DNA from: Eukaryota sp. TZLM1-RC
Lineage: Eukaryota; Metamonada: BaSk clade
Assembly: GCA_040285825.1 (NCBI GenBank)
Contig: JAUPSS010000002.1
Location: 1,302,001 to 1,366,000 of the forward strand
Length of the DNA: 64,000 bases
Direction of reading: 5' to 3'
Part shown: positions 30,682-40,955 of the stretch, piece after piece
Numbering within the stretch: position 1 is the stretch's first letter
Layout of the letters: each line of letters opens with the position of its first letter
The notes under the pieces: model-generated
Databases searched by the model: none
What the model saw: only the letters and a program-made list of their open reading frames with translations
What the model was told of the DNA's origin: nothing
Position numbers and translations under genes: made by a program

Positions 30682-32541
30682 ATGGATAACGTTCTACAAA
30701 CTACAACTGTGGGAGCGTCGGTCAACCAGTTCTTCGACTCAATAGCACAAAAAGCTATGGAACGCCAGTTCCAAGTTCTTGCTAGTATTGGAGATCATGC
30801 TACTCAGCTAGCACGACTCTTTGTGCTCCAATACCCAGAACACTCTATGTAGCGTACTCAAAGCCAATTCTGGAGCCTCTGTTTCGACTTTGTTTGCCAC
30901 AGTGAGCCCAAACAAAGAAGGCCATTTGAAAATCATCCTTTGGTTCACCAAGCGTTGCAACACCTTGTTCAGCACTTTTGGTCCTGACTACCGCTGAATG
31001 AAACCACCTCAGCCGACGGTGGTAGATTTTGCTGTTTTCCACTCTTCTTAACAGCCAACTGCGAGAATTTTTTTTGTCAGTTGCTCGCTGATGGCTGTGA
31101 TGTCGGGAAACGCAATTTTTTCAGAAACTGTGCTCAGTTTCTAAATTGCCCCTGGCCCAAGAGGTACGCCGACTGTGTACTTCAAGGAATTCAGCAAGAT
31201 GAGTCAATTTTGCAATAATATCAAGAAATACACCAGCATATTTTGGTTCATTGGCTCATTATGATAGCCAACGCCTATATTGGTGGCTGTGAAAATTTGT
31301 TCGAAAATTCAAAAACTAACGATTTCCCATCAATATGGAGTTTGCGGCAACAATCTCTCAATCTGGTTTGAATATTTAATCTTTTTTAGAAGATAACGCC
31401 CCTGATGAGATGAAAAGGCACTCTCTCTCCACTGTCCAGTTGGTCTCCATGCTTCTGCAGCTTGACCCAGAAAAAAGAAGCTTATTTCACAAAACTAAAT
31501 GAAAACAAAAAGCTTCTGAACAACCCCTATCGGTTTTTTGATAAATCCAAATTTGTTAACTACGGCATTTTTTCAAATGGTGATTATTTGCGGTTTACGT
31601 TTACCCAGAAGGAAAGAAAAACTTTTAGAAAGTCAAGTAAAGCGGAATTTGAGCTTAGGCGAGGCTCTGGAAACTATGATTTTCATAACTCTGAAAGGAA
31701 GCGAAACTCCAATGTCCATAGAACACAAAATCCACAGAGAAGACCACGGTTACCAGTGGAACAACAGCCCAATTACAGAGATCCTGATGAAAATTTGTTT
31801 TTTGTAGCCATTGATCCAAACCACAACAATCTTTGTGGTTGGACTTCTGATTCTTTCCGAAATTCTGCTAGTGTTTTTGAACGTTCTAGACTGCTACTGA
31901 ATCCTAACTGAAGACTAAATCACCCTCCTCTTCTCACTCAAGCAACTCCTAACACTTATTCCGCTCAGAGCTTCCAAGAGTATCTGATTGAAATAAGTTT
32001 ACCTTATGTTCCTGAATCTGAGGAAGAGCCTGAATATGCTTCAATTATGTCTGGAAATTTGCAGCGTGGTGCAAGAAAAAAGTTGAGAAAAAATAAGTTT
32101 GATTTCTTCATATAAAGGCAAAAGAGAATAACTAGTTTTATTAACAAAATTAAACGCTTGTCTGAAGGAAGAAACACTATAGTTTGGTTCAGTAATGGCG
32201 GCGGTGGTCCATCTCGTCAATCTGTGAAATCCCCCCAAAAGAGATTTCTCAAACAAATCAAAAAACACTTTGAAAGTGTCAAAGTCGGGGACGAGTTTAT
32301 GACCTCAGCAAAAGTGAATTGCTGTAAGGTCTTTCATAGAAAGATCTACCATGATGACGGAAGGGTAAATAACGCTAAGTTCGATTGTCATCGATGTTAG
32401 ACCAACTGGTCTAGGGACATCTCAGCCTCCATAAACCAGCTGGAGATTGCAATGAGTGAGTAGTTCACTGGTACTAGGCCAGAACCATTCAGAAGGCCAA
32501 GGTGTGTGAGACGTCTAAGAAGACAGCAGTGGCTGTTTTAA
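30682..32541 (+). pseudogene. Fanzor-like (TnpB-related) nuclease relic 2, near full length
   Basis: Pieces of one TnpB-like gene lie in order over 1.86 kb. The N-terminus is MDNVLQTTTVGASVN...IGDHATQLARLFVLQYPEHS. Middle fragments follow, then LFFVAIDPNHNNLCGWTS at about 31797-31850, matching the RuvC-I Asp strand. NTIVWFSNGGGGPSRQSVKS leads into VGDEFMTSAKVNCCKVFH, the RuvC-II and zinc-ribbon start. Then FDCHRC, a TAG, and TNWSRDISASINQLEIAM (RuvC-III, compare W-x-RD-x-NAAIN). The tail TGTRPEPFRR is also family-like. Known relatives are RNA-guided DNA nucleases. At least four stops or frameshifts make this copy dead. Confidence 0.75.
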
Positions 32542-32704
32542 TCAACGTATTTCCAAGGTGTTTAGTGTATACTATCCCTTGGTGCTGAAAAGTTTACACA
32601 ATTATTAGGAATATTTATTCAATATTCACCCTGTGTGAAATTCTCAGAGGAGTACCGGTGGAGTATGCCTTTCAAATGAAAACCCCAGAATAATCACCCA
32701 TTTC

Positions 32705-32782
32705 GTCATTTATTTCCTACATCTACATCCTCCAATAATCTCAACTGGTTACTACTATTTGACATTTGTGTGCTATTAGCTT
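32705..32782 (+). promoter_or_regulatory. 5' flank shared with the NFX1-type gene
   Basis: About 75 bp directly before the TRF4-like ATG match the 75 bp directly before the NFX1 ATG (48692-48770, minus) and its duplicate at 30221-30305. Shared blocks include CTACATCCTCCAAT, CTCAACTGGTTACTACTATT and GTGTGCT-TTAGCT just before ATG. Since both genes are intact and both start at the same relative point, it probably contains the core promoter and 5' UTR. Confidence 0.65.
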
Positions 32783-34045
32783 ATGTCAGAACAACTAGAC
32801 TCAGCTGAGCTGTCTGTCATAGACTCTTCAATCTTCACCGACGACAGCTACTTTGATTATTTGCTTACGTGCCCTAACATTGAAGATGCTGATCCATTCT
32901 TTCCAGATGAAAAGTTTTCTGATTTACCTTCATGGTCTAGTAAATCTTATACAACGTCTTCATTCTTTCAAAATCTTCATGACGAAATAAAAGACTTTGT
33001 CCACTATTCTAGACCCACATCCTACGAAATTCTGATGCGAATGCGTCTGCTTGAACGACTCGAGAATATCCTCACTCACATATTCCCCAACTCCAAAGTC
33101 TTTACTTATGGATCAACCTACACTGGTCTTTACCTTCCCAACGCTGACATTGATATCGTCTGCATCATTCAAGATGTAGAAGCTTGTCCCTCTCTAGCTG
33201 TGAATCAAGTTTGTGGTGTTTTGGAATCACATAACTTTCTTCACATTCAAGCTCTCACCAGTGCCCATGTTCCAATAGCCAAGGCCATAGACCCCATCAC
33301 AAAGATTAAGATCGACATTTCATTCCAAGCAAAGAGTGGCGTTGATAGCTCTCGTCAAGTTAAGAAACTAACAGCTGAGAATCCAGCATCCATTCCTCTG
33401 TATCTAGTGTTAAAAAGATTTCTTCAGCAAAGGGGATTGAATGACGTCTTTTCTGGAGGATTGGGTTCATATGGTCTTTTTCTTTCTATTATTGGCTTTT
33501 TAAAACTTTATTCGGTGGCTTTTGCCTACCAATCTGATGGGGAATTGAATCTAGGACGACTATTACTGGACTACTTTGATTTTTATTGCTTTAAATTCAA
33601 CTCAGATTCCCTTGGAATTACTTTATCAAACCAAAATGCAACCATATTCCCTAAACACACCCACTTCACTAGTGATAAGCAAAACCTTTGTATAGAAGAT
33701 CCCACTGATGAGACTAATGATGTCTGTAGAGGAACTTATAATTGGAGAAAGGTTCTTCATGCGTATGAACTGGCTTATAAACATTTGGTTGCTCTTAGCA
33801 GGAATTGCACATTGCATTCTGGAACAATTCTTTCTTCAATTCTTTGGTACTCTGCTCAGGAGAGGCGAACAAGAGTTCAGTCAGTAGTTTGTTTCATGAG
33901 AGAGGAAGGGGTAGGATTGGTACAGGAAACTGCTGAGAAGGTGTCACGTTTATCAGTTGATGTGATATTGGAGGAATTTTTCAAGAATAAAGCTCACAAA
34001 ACTAGAAGAGGGGCTCAATATGGACAAAAGAGAGTCAAGAGTTGA
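32783..34045 (+). CDS. TRF4: TRF4/PAPD5-type non-canonical poly(A) polymerase
   Basis: A 420-residue DNA polymerase-beta-like nucleotidyltransferase. The catalytic signature is FTYGSTYTGLYLPNADIDIV: Gly-Ser at 110-111 and metal-binding Asp122 and Asp124. The third Asp is in IKIDISFQ (Asp178). The central domain follows (PLYLVLKRFLQQRGLNDVFSGGLGSYGLFLSIIGFLK) and a PAP-associated region with NVCRGTYNWRKVLHAYELAYKHL. Family members add short A tails to nuclear RNAs for exosome decay (TRAMP complex). The C-terminus is Lys/Arg-rich, as for nuclear proteins. The first Met is used; the ATG position is also fixed by the shared 5' flank. Confidence 0.92.
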   Translation: MSEQLDSAELSVIDSSIFTDDSYFDYLLTCPNIEDADPFFPDEKFSDLPSWSSKSYTTSSFFQNLHDEIKDFVHYSRPTSYEILMRMRLLERLENILTHIFPNSKVFTYGSTYTGLYLPNADIDIVCIIQDVEACPSLAVNQVCGVLESHNFLHIQALTSAHVPIAKAIDPITKIKIDISFQAKSGVDSSRQVKKLTAENPASIPLYLVLKRFLQQRGLNDVFSGGLGSYGLFLSIIGFLKLYSVAFAYQSDGELNLGRLLLDYFDFYCFKFNSDSLGITLSNQNATIFPKHTHFTSDKQNLCIEDPTDETNDVCRGTYNWRKVLHAYELAYKHLVALSRNCTLHSGTILSSILWYSAQERRTRVQSVVCFMREEGVGLVQETAEKVSRLSVDVILEEFFKNKAHKTRRGAQYGQKRVKS

Positions 34046-34233
34046 ACAATTAAGGTCAAAGTAATTGAATATTTTCCGTACTAATAACCAATAACTACTA
34101 TATTGATGATATTTATTCCAATTTTTGTGTTCCTTTTTCAGTATTTTTTATCAATAACGCATTTGAAGCAAAATTATTTGTTCAAATACAATAAATCCAT
34201 TTTTTCTTTGTTTTGGAATTCAGTTGATAGAGA

Positions 34234-34635
34234 TTACTGATGCTGCTCTTCAAAGAACCGATAAACTTCTTTAGCACGTACTTGTTCCACTTGGTTAAAG
34301 GTAGTTACCTGGGCTGCAGAATGTTTATTCTCTTGATTAACTCTCAACTCTTGTCTTTTGTTTCTTCTTTTTTGAATGGATTCAGCAATATCCTGAGGTG
34401 ACTGAGCAGATGTTGGCTCGGTTTTCTTTAAAACAGAAACAATATGATGTGACGTTTGCGAGTCTTTGTTTAAACTCGGCGAGTATGAGGTCTCAGGTAC
34501 ATATGGCTTAGTGGACTGCATTTGTGGAGATTTCAGGGACTGGCGAGGAGTAGTAGTCAATGCAGTCGAAGTTGTATCTTCCCTGCTTTTTTGCAACCTA
34601 GAAAGCAAGGATTGCACACGATCCGGTTCGGTCAT
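34234..34635 (-). CDS. Unknown small protein
   Basis: I do not recognise it. From the Met at 34635 (MTEPDRVQSLLSRLQKSRED) the product is 133 residues: an N-terminal helix, a Ser/Thr/Pro-rich low-complexity middle, and a charged C-terminal helix (AESIQKRRNKRQELRVNQEN then VEQVRAKEVYRFFEEQ). An upstream in-frame Met at 34659 is possible. It is convergent with the TRF4-like gene. Codon use looks like the neighbouring host genes. Confidence 0.5.
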   Translation of the reverse strand: MTEPDRVQSLLSRLQKSREDTTSTALTTTPRQSLKSPQMQSTKPYVPETSYSPSLNKDSQTSHHIVSVLKKTEPTSAQSPQDIAESIQKRRNKRQELRVNQENKHSAAQVTTFNQVEQVRAKEVYRFFEEQHQ

Positions 34636-34740
34636 GCTGATGATTGAGAAACGAGTCAAGAGGGTCTATTAATAAAATAAGTGCAATAAAATTGGAAAAA
34701 ATTTAAAAAAATTATTTGAACTACATCAATAATAAACAAT

Positions 34741-35784
34741 TCTGATTTTAAAAATGCCTTCAATTCTGTACATCGAAGTGCAGTTTATAATGTTATTCAA
34801 AAAGAATTTCCAGAATTACCCAGCTATTTTTATTTATTTAATGGCAAAGCCAGTGAACTATTTTGTGAATCTTATACACTATTCTCGTCTTCTGGAGTTA
34901 TGCAAGGTTATCTTCTTGGGCCTTTACTGTTTTGTTTAACATTTCACAAGTCTTTGATTCATTTCAGTAAACGTTATTCTATGTTGAAAGTAGTAGAATA
35001 CATGAATGATATTTCAATTATTGGCCATTGAATGTTTTTAATGAAATTGCCGTTGAAGCTCCACCTTTTTACAAAATGATTGGTCTTTTGCTCAACCCTG
35101 ACAAATGTCTGCTCATAGAAAATGTAAAAAATAGTTCAACCAGTGATATTGTTGAAATTCCTTTTGTAAACTAATCCTCAGATGCTTGAAAATGTTCCCA
35201 AAACTACCGAGGAATTGAATAATCTTTTATTGAAATTGGGTTCTGAACTTGATACAATTTCTTCATTTGAATTAGAGAAACATAATAAATTTTTTTTCTT
35301 AAAAATTTGTTACTCAGGTAAAATTACTCACATTTTAAGAACAACTTCTCCAGGTATTTCACGTGAGTTTTGCCGTTCTTTTAACTACTTAAGAACAAAT
35401 TTTTTTTGCATCTTTGATTGATGTCAATCCTGAGCTAATTCGAAGTCATGTATTTTGATCATCTAATTTTGGTGGTTTTAATTTCACTAAATCGTTTATT
35501 CTCTGTCAAGCTAATTTTCCTGGTGGAGGGAAAAAATTTTTTTTAATTTTGCAACCGTTTTCCAAATGATGTTGATTTACTGAATTCTAGAAGAAAAAAT
35601 TATTCAAGAGACCTTGAAAATGATCTTGATTGTTTGCCTTCTGAAATCTAGAGTAAATGCTTTCCCGATATTGTGCAGGAAATACCACCTAAAACACTAG
35701 TTGATTTGAGGTATTGTGTTAAAAAATTGCAACAAAAATTAACAATAATTTTTGAAGACTTGGATTTTAATGTTCGTCTTACAC
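34741..35784 (+). mobile_element. LINE-D relic with shared inactivating changes
   Basis: Starts inside RT motif A (DFKNAFNSVHRSAVYNVIQK) and continues with SSGVMQGYLLGPLLF (degraded motif B) and EYMNDISIIGH (motif C with N for the second Asp), then a frameshift or stop. Later pieces match to FEDLDFNVRLT. The same YMND and the same break are found in the copy at 62398. It is cut off at about 35784, where the Fanzor relic begins. Confidence 0.85.
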
Positions 35785-36152
35785 AATATCCAAAGTTATA
35801 TCCATACGCAAAATACTGAAAATAGCATTTTTACACTTTATGGACAACAGACGTTGTTAAAGACAAAATAGTACTGTGTATTGGGGACTTGGGTCATAAA
35901 CCAATCAGTAATTTCAAACATAGTCCCCCTTCCAATAGATGGGTTAGTTGTTTTATTAGACAAAGTTTTGAAACTGTTCTAATAGACGAAAGCCAAACTT
36001 CTTCAAAATGTCCTAATATAGGAGCAGTGAAGGCAAAATATTGGAATACGAACAAGATGGATTGTTTGAAAATGTTGAATGTATTTGATCACTGGTTGTG
36101 TGGTGAAGACAGAAGGCCTGTCATTCTTAGGACTTGGTCTATTTTTACTGAC
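35785..36152 (+). pseudogene. Fanzor-like relic 3, upstream part (split by gypsy insertion)
   Basis: The frame reads DKIVLCIGDLGHKPISNFKH, then PPSNRWVSCFIRQSFETVLI and DESQTSSKCPN. This fits the region after RuvC-II and the D/E-x-x-TS-x-x-C start of the zinc ribbon in eukaryotic TnpB-like proteins. The last four bases before the LTR, TGAC, are the target duplication. The gene resumes at 41640. Confidence 0.65.
36149..36152 (+). repeat. 4-bp target-site duplication (left), gypsy element 2
   Basis: TGAC directly before the LTR; repeated at 41640-41643. Confidence 0.75.
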
Positions 36153-36279
36153 TGATGCTGTTGTAGACATGATGCGTAACAGGTAAAAGGATAAAGATAA
36201 GTTGTATTAAAATTCACTGGCCCTTATAAAGGCCATCACTAGTGAAGTCTATACTAGACTAACTGTCCACAGTACAACA
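36153..36279 (-). repeat. 3' LTR of gypsy element 2 (127 bp)
   Basis: Plus-strand ends are TGATGCTGTTGTAGACATG and ...CAGTACAACA. It pairs with 41514-41639. Confidence 0.88.
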
Positions 36280-36561
36280 CTACCTTTTCGCTCTCTTGAA
36301 TTTCGTACGAGAGCTACAAGAATTAACTGCAGGGGAATTAGTCTTAGATTTAGAATCGGAATTCATTTTCCGCTTCCTGGTAGTGTGAGGACCAAGGGTA
36401 CTCCAATTTGATTGGTATGCCTCAGTGCTTTTGACGTCAGCAACTGGGACAGACGATGTCTCGCCGCCATACCAAACTGCGGTGCAATAAGGAATTTTAT
36501 TTTTATTCGAGTCTATAAAATAGAAGTGATCTATATTCTTAATAATTACAGATTCTTCCAT
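36280..36561 (-). CDS. Gypsy 2 Pol C-terminal tail (chromo-like segment)
   Basis: 94 codons reading CTAVWYGGETSSVPVADVKS then TEAYQ, followed by a Lys/Arg/Ser-rich basic end. The gypsy element at 55211 has the same layout (CTVQWFGGETTEEPLHSVRH, SEAYKLF, basic tail). The V-x-W...T-x-EPL-x-SV pattern resembles a chromodomain, a targeting module of some gypsy integrases; that is inference. Confidence 0.6.
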   Translation of the reverse strand: MEESVIIKNIDHFYFIDSNKNKIPYCTAVWYGGETSSVPVADVKSTEAYQSNWSTLGPHTTRKRKMNSDSKSKTNSPAVNSCSSRTKFKRAKR

Positions 36562-36698
36562 ATCACCATCAGCAGTGTTTTCGTGCCACTCTATATCTTC
36601 CTTAGGGAAGTCAGAAAGGTATTATTTACAATGATTAATACTAGCCGTGGACAATGAACCAGTGACAAGATTCTTGAGTAATAAACATTTATTGGATT

Positions 36699-37060
36699 TC
36701 ATTTTTCAAAAAGAAAAGGGCCAGCGAAGCAACCATGGAGTTTACCATCAGTCTTTAATCGCAAAACTAAGTCATCTTTATTAAAAAAGTTCCTATGTTT
36801 GGAAACTTCAGGCAGTTGATGAGCTTGCCTGAACTCTGGCTTTTCTTTCTTCTTTGAAATTCTTTTAAGTGTTGCTTCAAGATCTTTAACAAAGGGAATG
36901 TTGACGTTGGCTGATTTTATTAGTTCAAACATATTACTAGGATCAGCTCTAGGGCTGTGGTAGCTACCAAACATTAAATTATAAGGAGAATGACCAGTAA
37001 TTCTACTGTTAGTTGAATTAATTTGAAGTTGTACAATTGGGATATATTCGCTCCAATTGC
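36699..37060 (-). pseudogene. Gypsy 2 integrase C-terminal part
   Basis: It reads NWSEYIPIVQLQINSTNSRI, TGHSPYNLMFG and VLRLKTDGKLHGCFAGPFLF, matching NWSTYVP...TGFTPYELMFG and KLHGSWNGPFLI in the other gypsy element. At its start it is interrupted by the LINE-C insertion and resumes near 39090. Confidence 0.85.
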
Positions 37061-37062
37061 TG
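37055..37062 (+). repeat. 8-bp target-site duplication (left) of nested LINE-C
   Basis: AATTGCTG, repeated at 39086-39093. The two copies join the interrupted integrase frame (DYS-N-WSEY). Confidence 0.85.
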
Positions 37063-39085
37063 ATGTTTTTTTCAATAGTCAACAACATCAATATATTTTC
37101 AATTTGGATTTCAAAAATGCTTTCAATTGTGTGAAACGTAATTGTATTTTTGATGTGCTTCTTCATGATTTTCCTGAACTTTCTGCATATTTTTATTTAT
37201 TTTATGGAAAAAAATCTGACTTAATTTTTGACTCCTTTACCCTTGAATCTTCTTCTGGTGTGAAACAAGGTGATCCTCTTGGCCCTTTGCTGTTTTGTTT
37301 GGCTATTCATAATATTATTAAAATGACACAACAAGATTTCCCTGATTTGCGTATTGTTGCCTATATGGATGACATTTCTATTATTGGTTCTTTTGAAAGC
37401 ATTTCAAGGGTCTCTGAAAACATTGCGGCGAAATACAAAGAAATTGGATTAGCTTTGAACCCATCTAAATGTCTCTTGATTAGTAGAGAAAAACAATCTT
37501 TGATGATTGGTGGAGCTCAGATTCCTTTTATCAATTATGACCAACAAGCTTTTAAGTTTCTTGGATGTTGGCTTGGCAATTTGGATGAAATTTATTCCCA
37601 GTTAAACAATTTATTGGAGAAGTTTGACAAGGATCTTAGTTTTATTGCTGAATGTGACATTGAGAAACACATCAAATTTTTTATTTTAAAAATTTGTTAT
37701 TCTGGAAAATTCACTCATATTTTAAGGTCAACTCCCCCATCGGTATCTCTCAATTTTTGCAGATCTTTTAACAAACTTCGAGTCAAATTTTTTTCTTCTT
37801 TATTAAAAGTAAATGAATCTTTAATTCGAAGTCATGTATTTTGTTCAGCAGATTTGGGTGGAATTGGATTCACCAAATCTTCGATTCTGTGTAAAGCAGC
37901 ATTTTTGGGAGGTGGTAAAAATTTTGTTTTTGAATTTTTCCAAAGGTTCCCTTTTGATGTTCATCTGATCAATGGTGAATCAAATTTTTATTTGAATCAA
38001 TTGCAATTTGAATTAGATAATTGGCCTAGTGATATCTGGATTCAGTGTTTTCCTCAAAATGTTCAAGAAATTCCCACCCGATCACTTCCAAATTTACGTT
38101 TTTGCTTGAATAAGCTTCAGCACCATCTGGTTAAATTATATGAAGGCTTGGATTATGAAGTAAGACTTGGCTTGGCCAAAACTAAAAATCCCGCTTTCGG
38201 TAATTTTTTAAAGGATATTCGTGATAGTTCAGCTGCTGCTTTAGTAACTCAAGTTCCCTCTGTTTATGGACTTTTGTTAAAAGACAATGAATGGCTTCTA
38301 AACATGCGTTTTCGTTGTTTTCTGTGGCCAAACAATTTGCCCAATCATTTAACTTGTAAATGTGGTAAACCTCTTTTGTTTACTCATCTTTTGAACTGTA
38401 AACATTTCATTACGTTTAGAAGCAAAGTGCATAATAACGTCAGGGACCAAATTTATGTAATGTGCAAATCATATCGAGTAGATTCCTTTTTAGAACCGCT
38501 GTTATCAAAATTAATTCTTGATGATCCCAATATTGATAGTACGCGTTACAACAGAGCTTCTATGGGTCTGACTAGAGGTGATCTAGTTGTTCCTGGTTTA
38601 AATGGTAGTTTTACTATTTTGGACGCCATGTCTATTGACCCTTGTAATTCCTCTAACGAACATTTCATTAACTCGGATGTAAATAATCCTCTTCTTGCAG
38701 GCGAAAAATATAAAATTGCTAAATATGCGAAACCCATTTCCTCGGTTAATGAAAATTCTCATGCCCAATATAATTTATGTCCATTTGTTTTTTCTTTGCT
38801 TGGATCTCTAGGTAAGGCTGCTATGGCTTTCCTTGAGGATTTTGTTGTAGTTGTAAAGGAAAGAACTGGAAGAATTTTCAATCGTGTTTACTGGCAAAAC
38901 AGGATTGTATTTTCTATTTTTAAGGGAATGGTAACACTAATTTCTGATTCACTATCTTCTTTTGGGAAATTTTCTGAATCTTTAGCGATTAATTGTGTTG
39001 ATGTAGGGGAGGCAGGTTTTGAGGATGTGGAGTTTTAATTGTGTATTTCATATTTGTTGTTGAATAAAAATAAATAAGGAAAAAA
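37063..39085 (+). mobile_element. LINE-C copy nested in gypsy element 2
   Basis: A 5'-truncated element of 2,023 bp flanked by AATTGCTG duplications. It starts before RT motif A and ends in an A-rich tail. It sits in the opposite orientation to its host element and splits the integrase gene. The coding part is a single open frame, the best-preserved LINE frame in the window. Confidence 0.93.
37078..39038 (+). CDS. LINE-C RT-endonuclease ORF, 5' truncated but open
   Basis: About 653 codons are open to the stop at 39036-39038. RT motifs: FNLDFKNAFNCVKR (A), SGVKQGDPLGPLLFCLAIHN (B), VAYMDDISIIG (C), LALNPSKCLLI (D), FKFLGCWLGN (E). The long linker has RSHVFCSADLGGIGF and DIWIQCFPQ. The zinc motif is CKCGKPLLFTHLLNCKHF with HNNVRD. 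The endonuclease-like part has TRGDLVVPGL, then FTILDAMSID and EKYKIAKYAKP. The C-terminus is VYWQNRIVFSIFKGM...FEDVEF. It lacks the N-terminal zinc fingers and RT fingers, so it cannot be functional by itself. The Met of the first frame lies in host sequence and is not a real start. Confidence 0.88.
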
Positions 39086-39093
39086 AATTGCTG
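39086..39093 (+). repeat. 8-bp target-site duplication (right) of nested LINE-C
   Basis: Second copy of AATTGCTG. Confidence 0.85.
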
Positions 39094-40745
39094 TAGTCAC
39101 CATCCTCCACCAAAACTTTTTTTAGACTTTGTAAAATGTCTCTGTAACGTTTTTCTACTAACCCATTGCTGTGTGAAAAGCCATTTAGTGAACGACTTAC
39201 TTCAATATTAATAAATCGCATAACTCTTTGAAAATGGCATTTGGGAATTCAATACCATTGTCACTATGAATTAACAGTGGGATACTGAAAATTGATACTC
39301 CACTCCATAGGAGGTGATTGGTTGCCTCCGCTGCATTCAATTCCTTTGCAGGGCAAATGATCGTATACCTAACTTTTGTTGAACGAATCAACAAAAACTA
39401 TTAAATATTTGAATCCATTATCATCTTGTTGTAATGGTCCAATAGTGTCTGCGTTTAATCGTGCAAAAAAGGATGAGCCCAAAAAGAGCCAGATGATGTA
39501 ATGACGTTTTTAGGCACATGTGCCGTCTTTTGACATGCTGGACATCTCTTAATGTGATTGATCATGTCTTTGCGCATGTTTCGCCAAAAGTAATCACTAT
39601 CGAGTAATTTCTTTACGCTGGTCGTCACACTAGGATGGCCAACATTTGCATGTCCATGAATGATAGTTAAAGTCTGCTTCTTTAAACTATCTCAGATAAC
39701 AATCTTCCCACGATTGTTGGTATACAATTGAATATCTGAATTATTTTTGTGAACTTTATAATAATCAGGGTTTGAGTCAACATCTATAAGTTGTTCTTGC
39801 CTGATCTTTAAGAGCCAAGTGTCAAATAAATCAAATTTAGTGTCCTCAACTGTTTCTTATAATGCAGATAAGTTATTGATCGTGGGTAGCTCAATTGTGG
39901 ACTGTTGAGTCATATCATCCCTCAAGAAATTAACCCTAGTTAATAAATTCAAATAAAGTAATTGTTCTTCAACTTTGTGAGATGCCAAATTTCTCACTTG
40001 TTGGACCTGAGGAATTTTGGGTTTGGTATTGACCAATCTAGACAACATGTCTGCCCAATAATTCTCATCGCCTGCGGTGTGGACTACATCAAAATTGAAT
40101 TCTGACAATATTGGTAGCCATTTCTTCACAATTCTGTTTTTTTCAGGAGCTGATATGATGTATGCGAAGTTTTTATGATCAGTGAATATTGTTAATTTCC
40201 TTGAAATTAAATAATTGTCTAAACTACTGTCAGTGAGAATAAGTAAAATTGCATACAACTCTTTCTGAAGTACAGACCAATCCTTCTGTGAAGCTGATAA
40301 TAATCTGCTAAAGAAGGTAATAGGTACAACCTTTCTCTTAATTGGCGGTGTCGTAGGATCTTTAGGTGGGTTAGCTTCTTGCCGTATTACTTCACCTACA
40401 GCCACATCAGACACGTCAGCACTTATCAAAATATGCTTGTACTGCGAAGGCAATTCAAGAGGGATGTTTGCTTTAATAAGATTTATAATCACCAAAGTCC
40501 TCGTCATGATCAGAGGTCCACTCGATCTTTGACGGTTTGTTTCTAGTCAGTTTGTTAATTGGTTCTATCAAATCAGACAAATTAAGCAACCAGTCACTTA
40601 TATAGTTTATCGAACCTATAAAACTCCTAACTTCAGGTGATGTCCTGAATTTGGGTAGGTTAATCAGTACCTCAATCCTAGATTCATTTCTATGAGAGGT
40701 TTTGTTTACAAAAGTACTACCTAGAATTTTTTTCCGTGTTTGCAA
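39094..40745 (-). pseudogene. Gypsy 2 RT thumb, RNase H and integrase, decayed
   Basis: Order on the minus strand: RT connection (SFIGSINYISDWL), RNase H (ISADVSDVAVGEVIRQ, then WSVLQKELYAILLILTDSS, HKNFAYIISAPEKNRIVKKW and ENYWADMLSR), integrase zinc region (RNMRKDMINHIKRCPACQK), core (IPLLIHSDNGIEF) and a FSHSNGLVEKRYRDILQSLK segment just before the LINE insertion. Frameshifts lie near 39200, 39410 and 39850. Here YAILLILTDSS is in frame, showing that the break at the same place in gypsy 1 is a one-base loss. Confidence 0.85.
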
Positions 40746-40955
40746 GTGGTAAGCTGCACTTGGGTAGGCCCAGGTTAACTCTAAAACTTTTGGCGCGTTC
40801 TAGGAATTCTTGATAGAAATTCATCCAAGGTTGAAGCTACTATACTATAAAAATAGCCAACGTTTTTTCAGAAACTCATCCCTATCGTTTATACAAGATG
40901 AATCTGTAAAAAGATTGGATTCATTTTCGATAGCGGTCACGAACTCTTCATCGCA

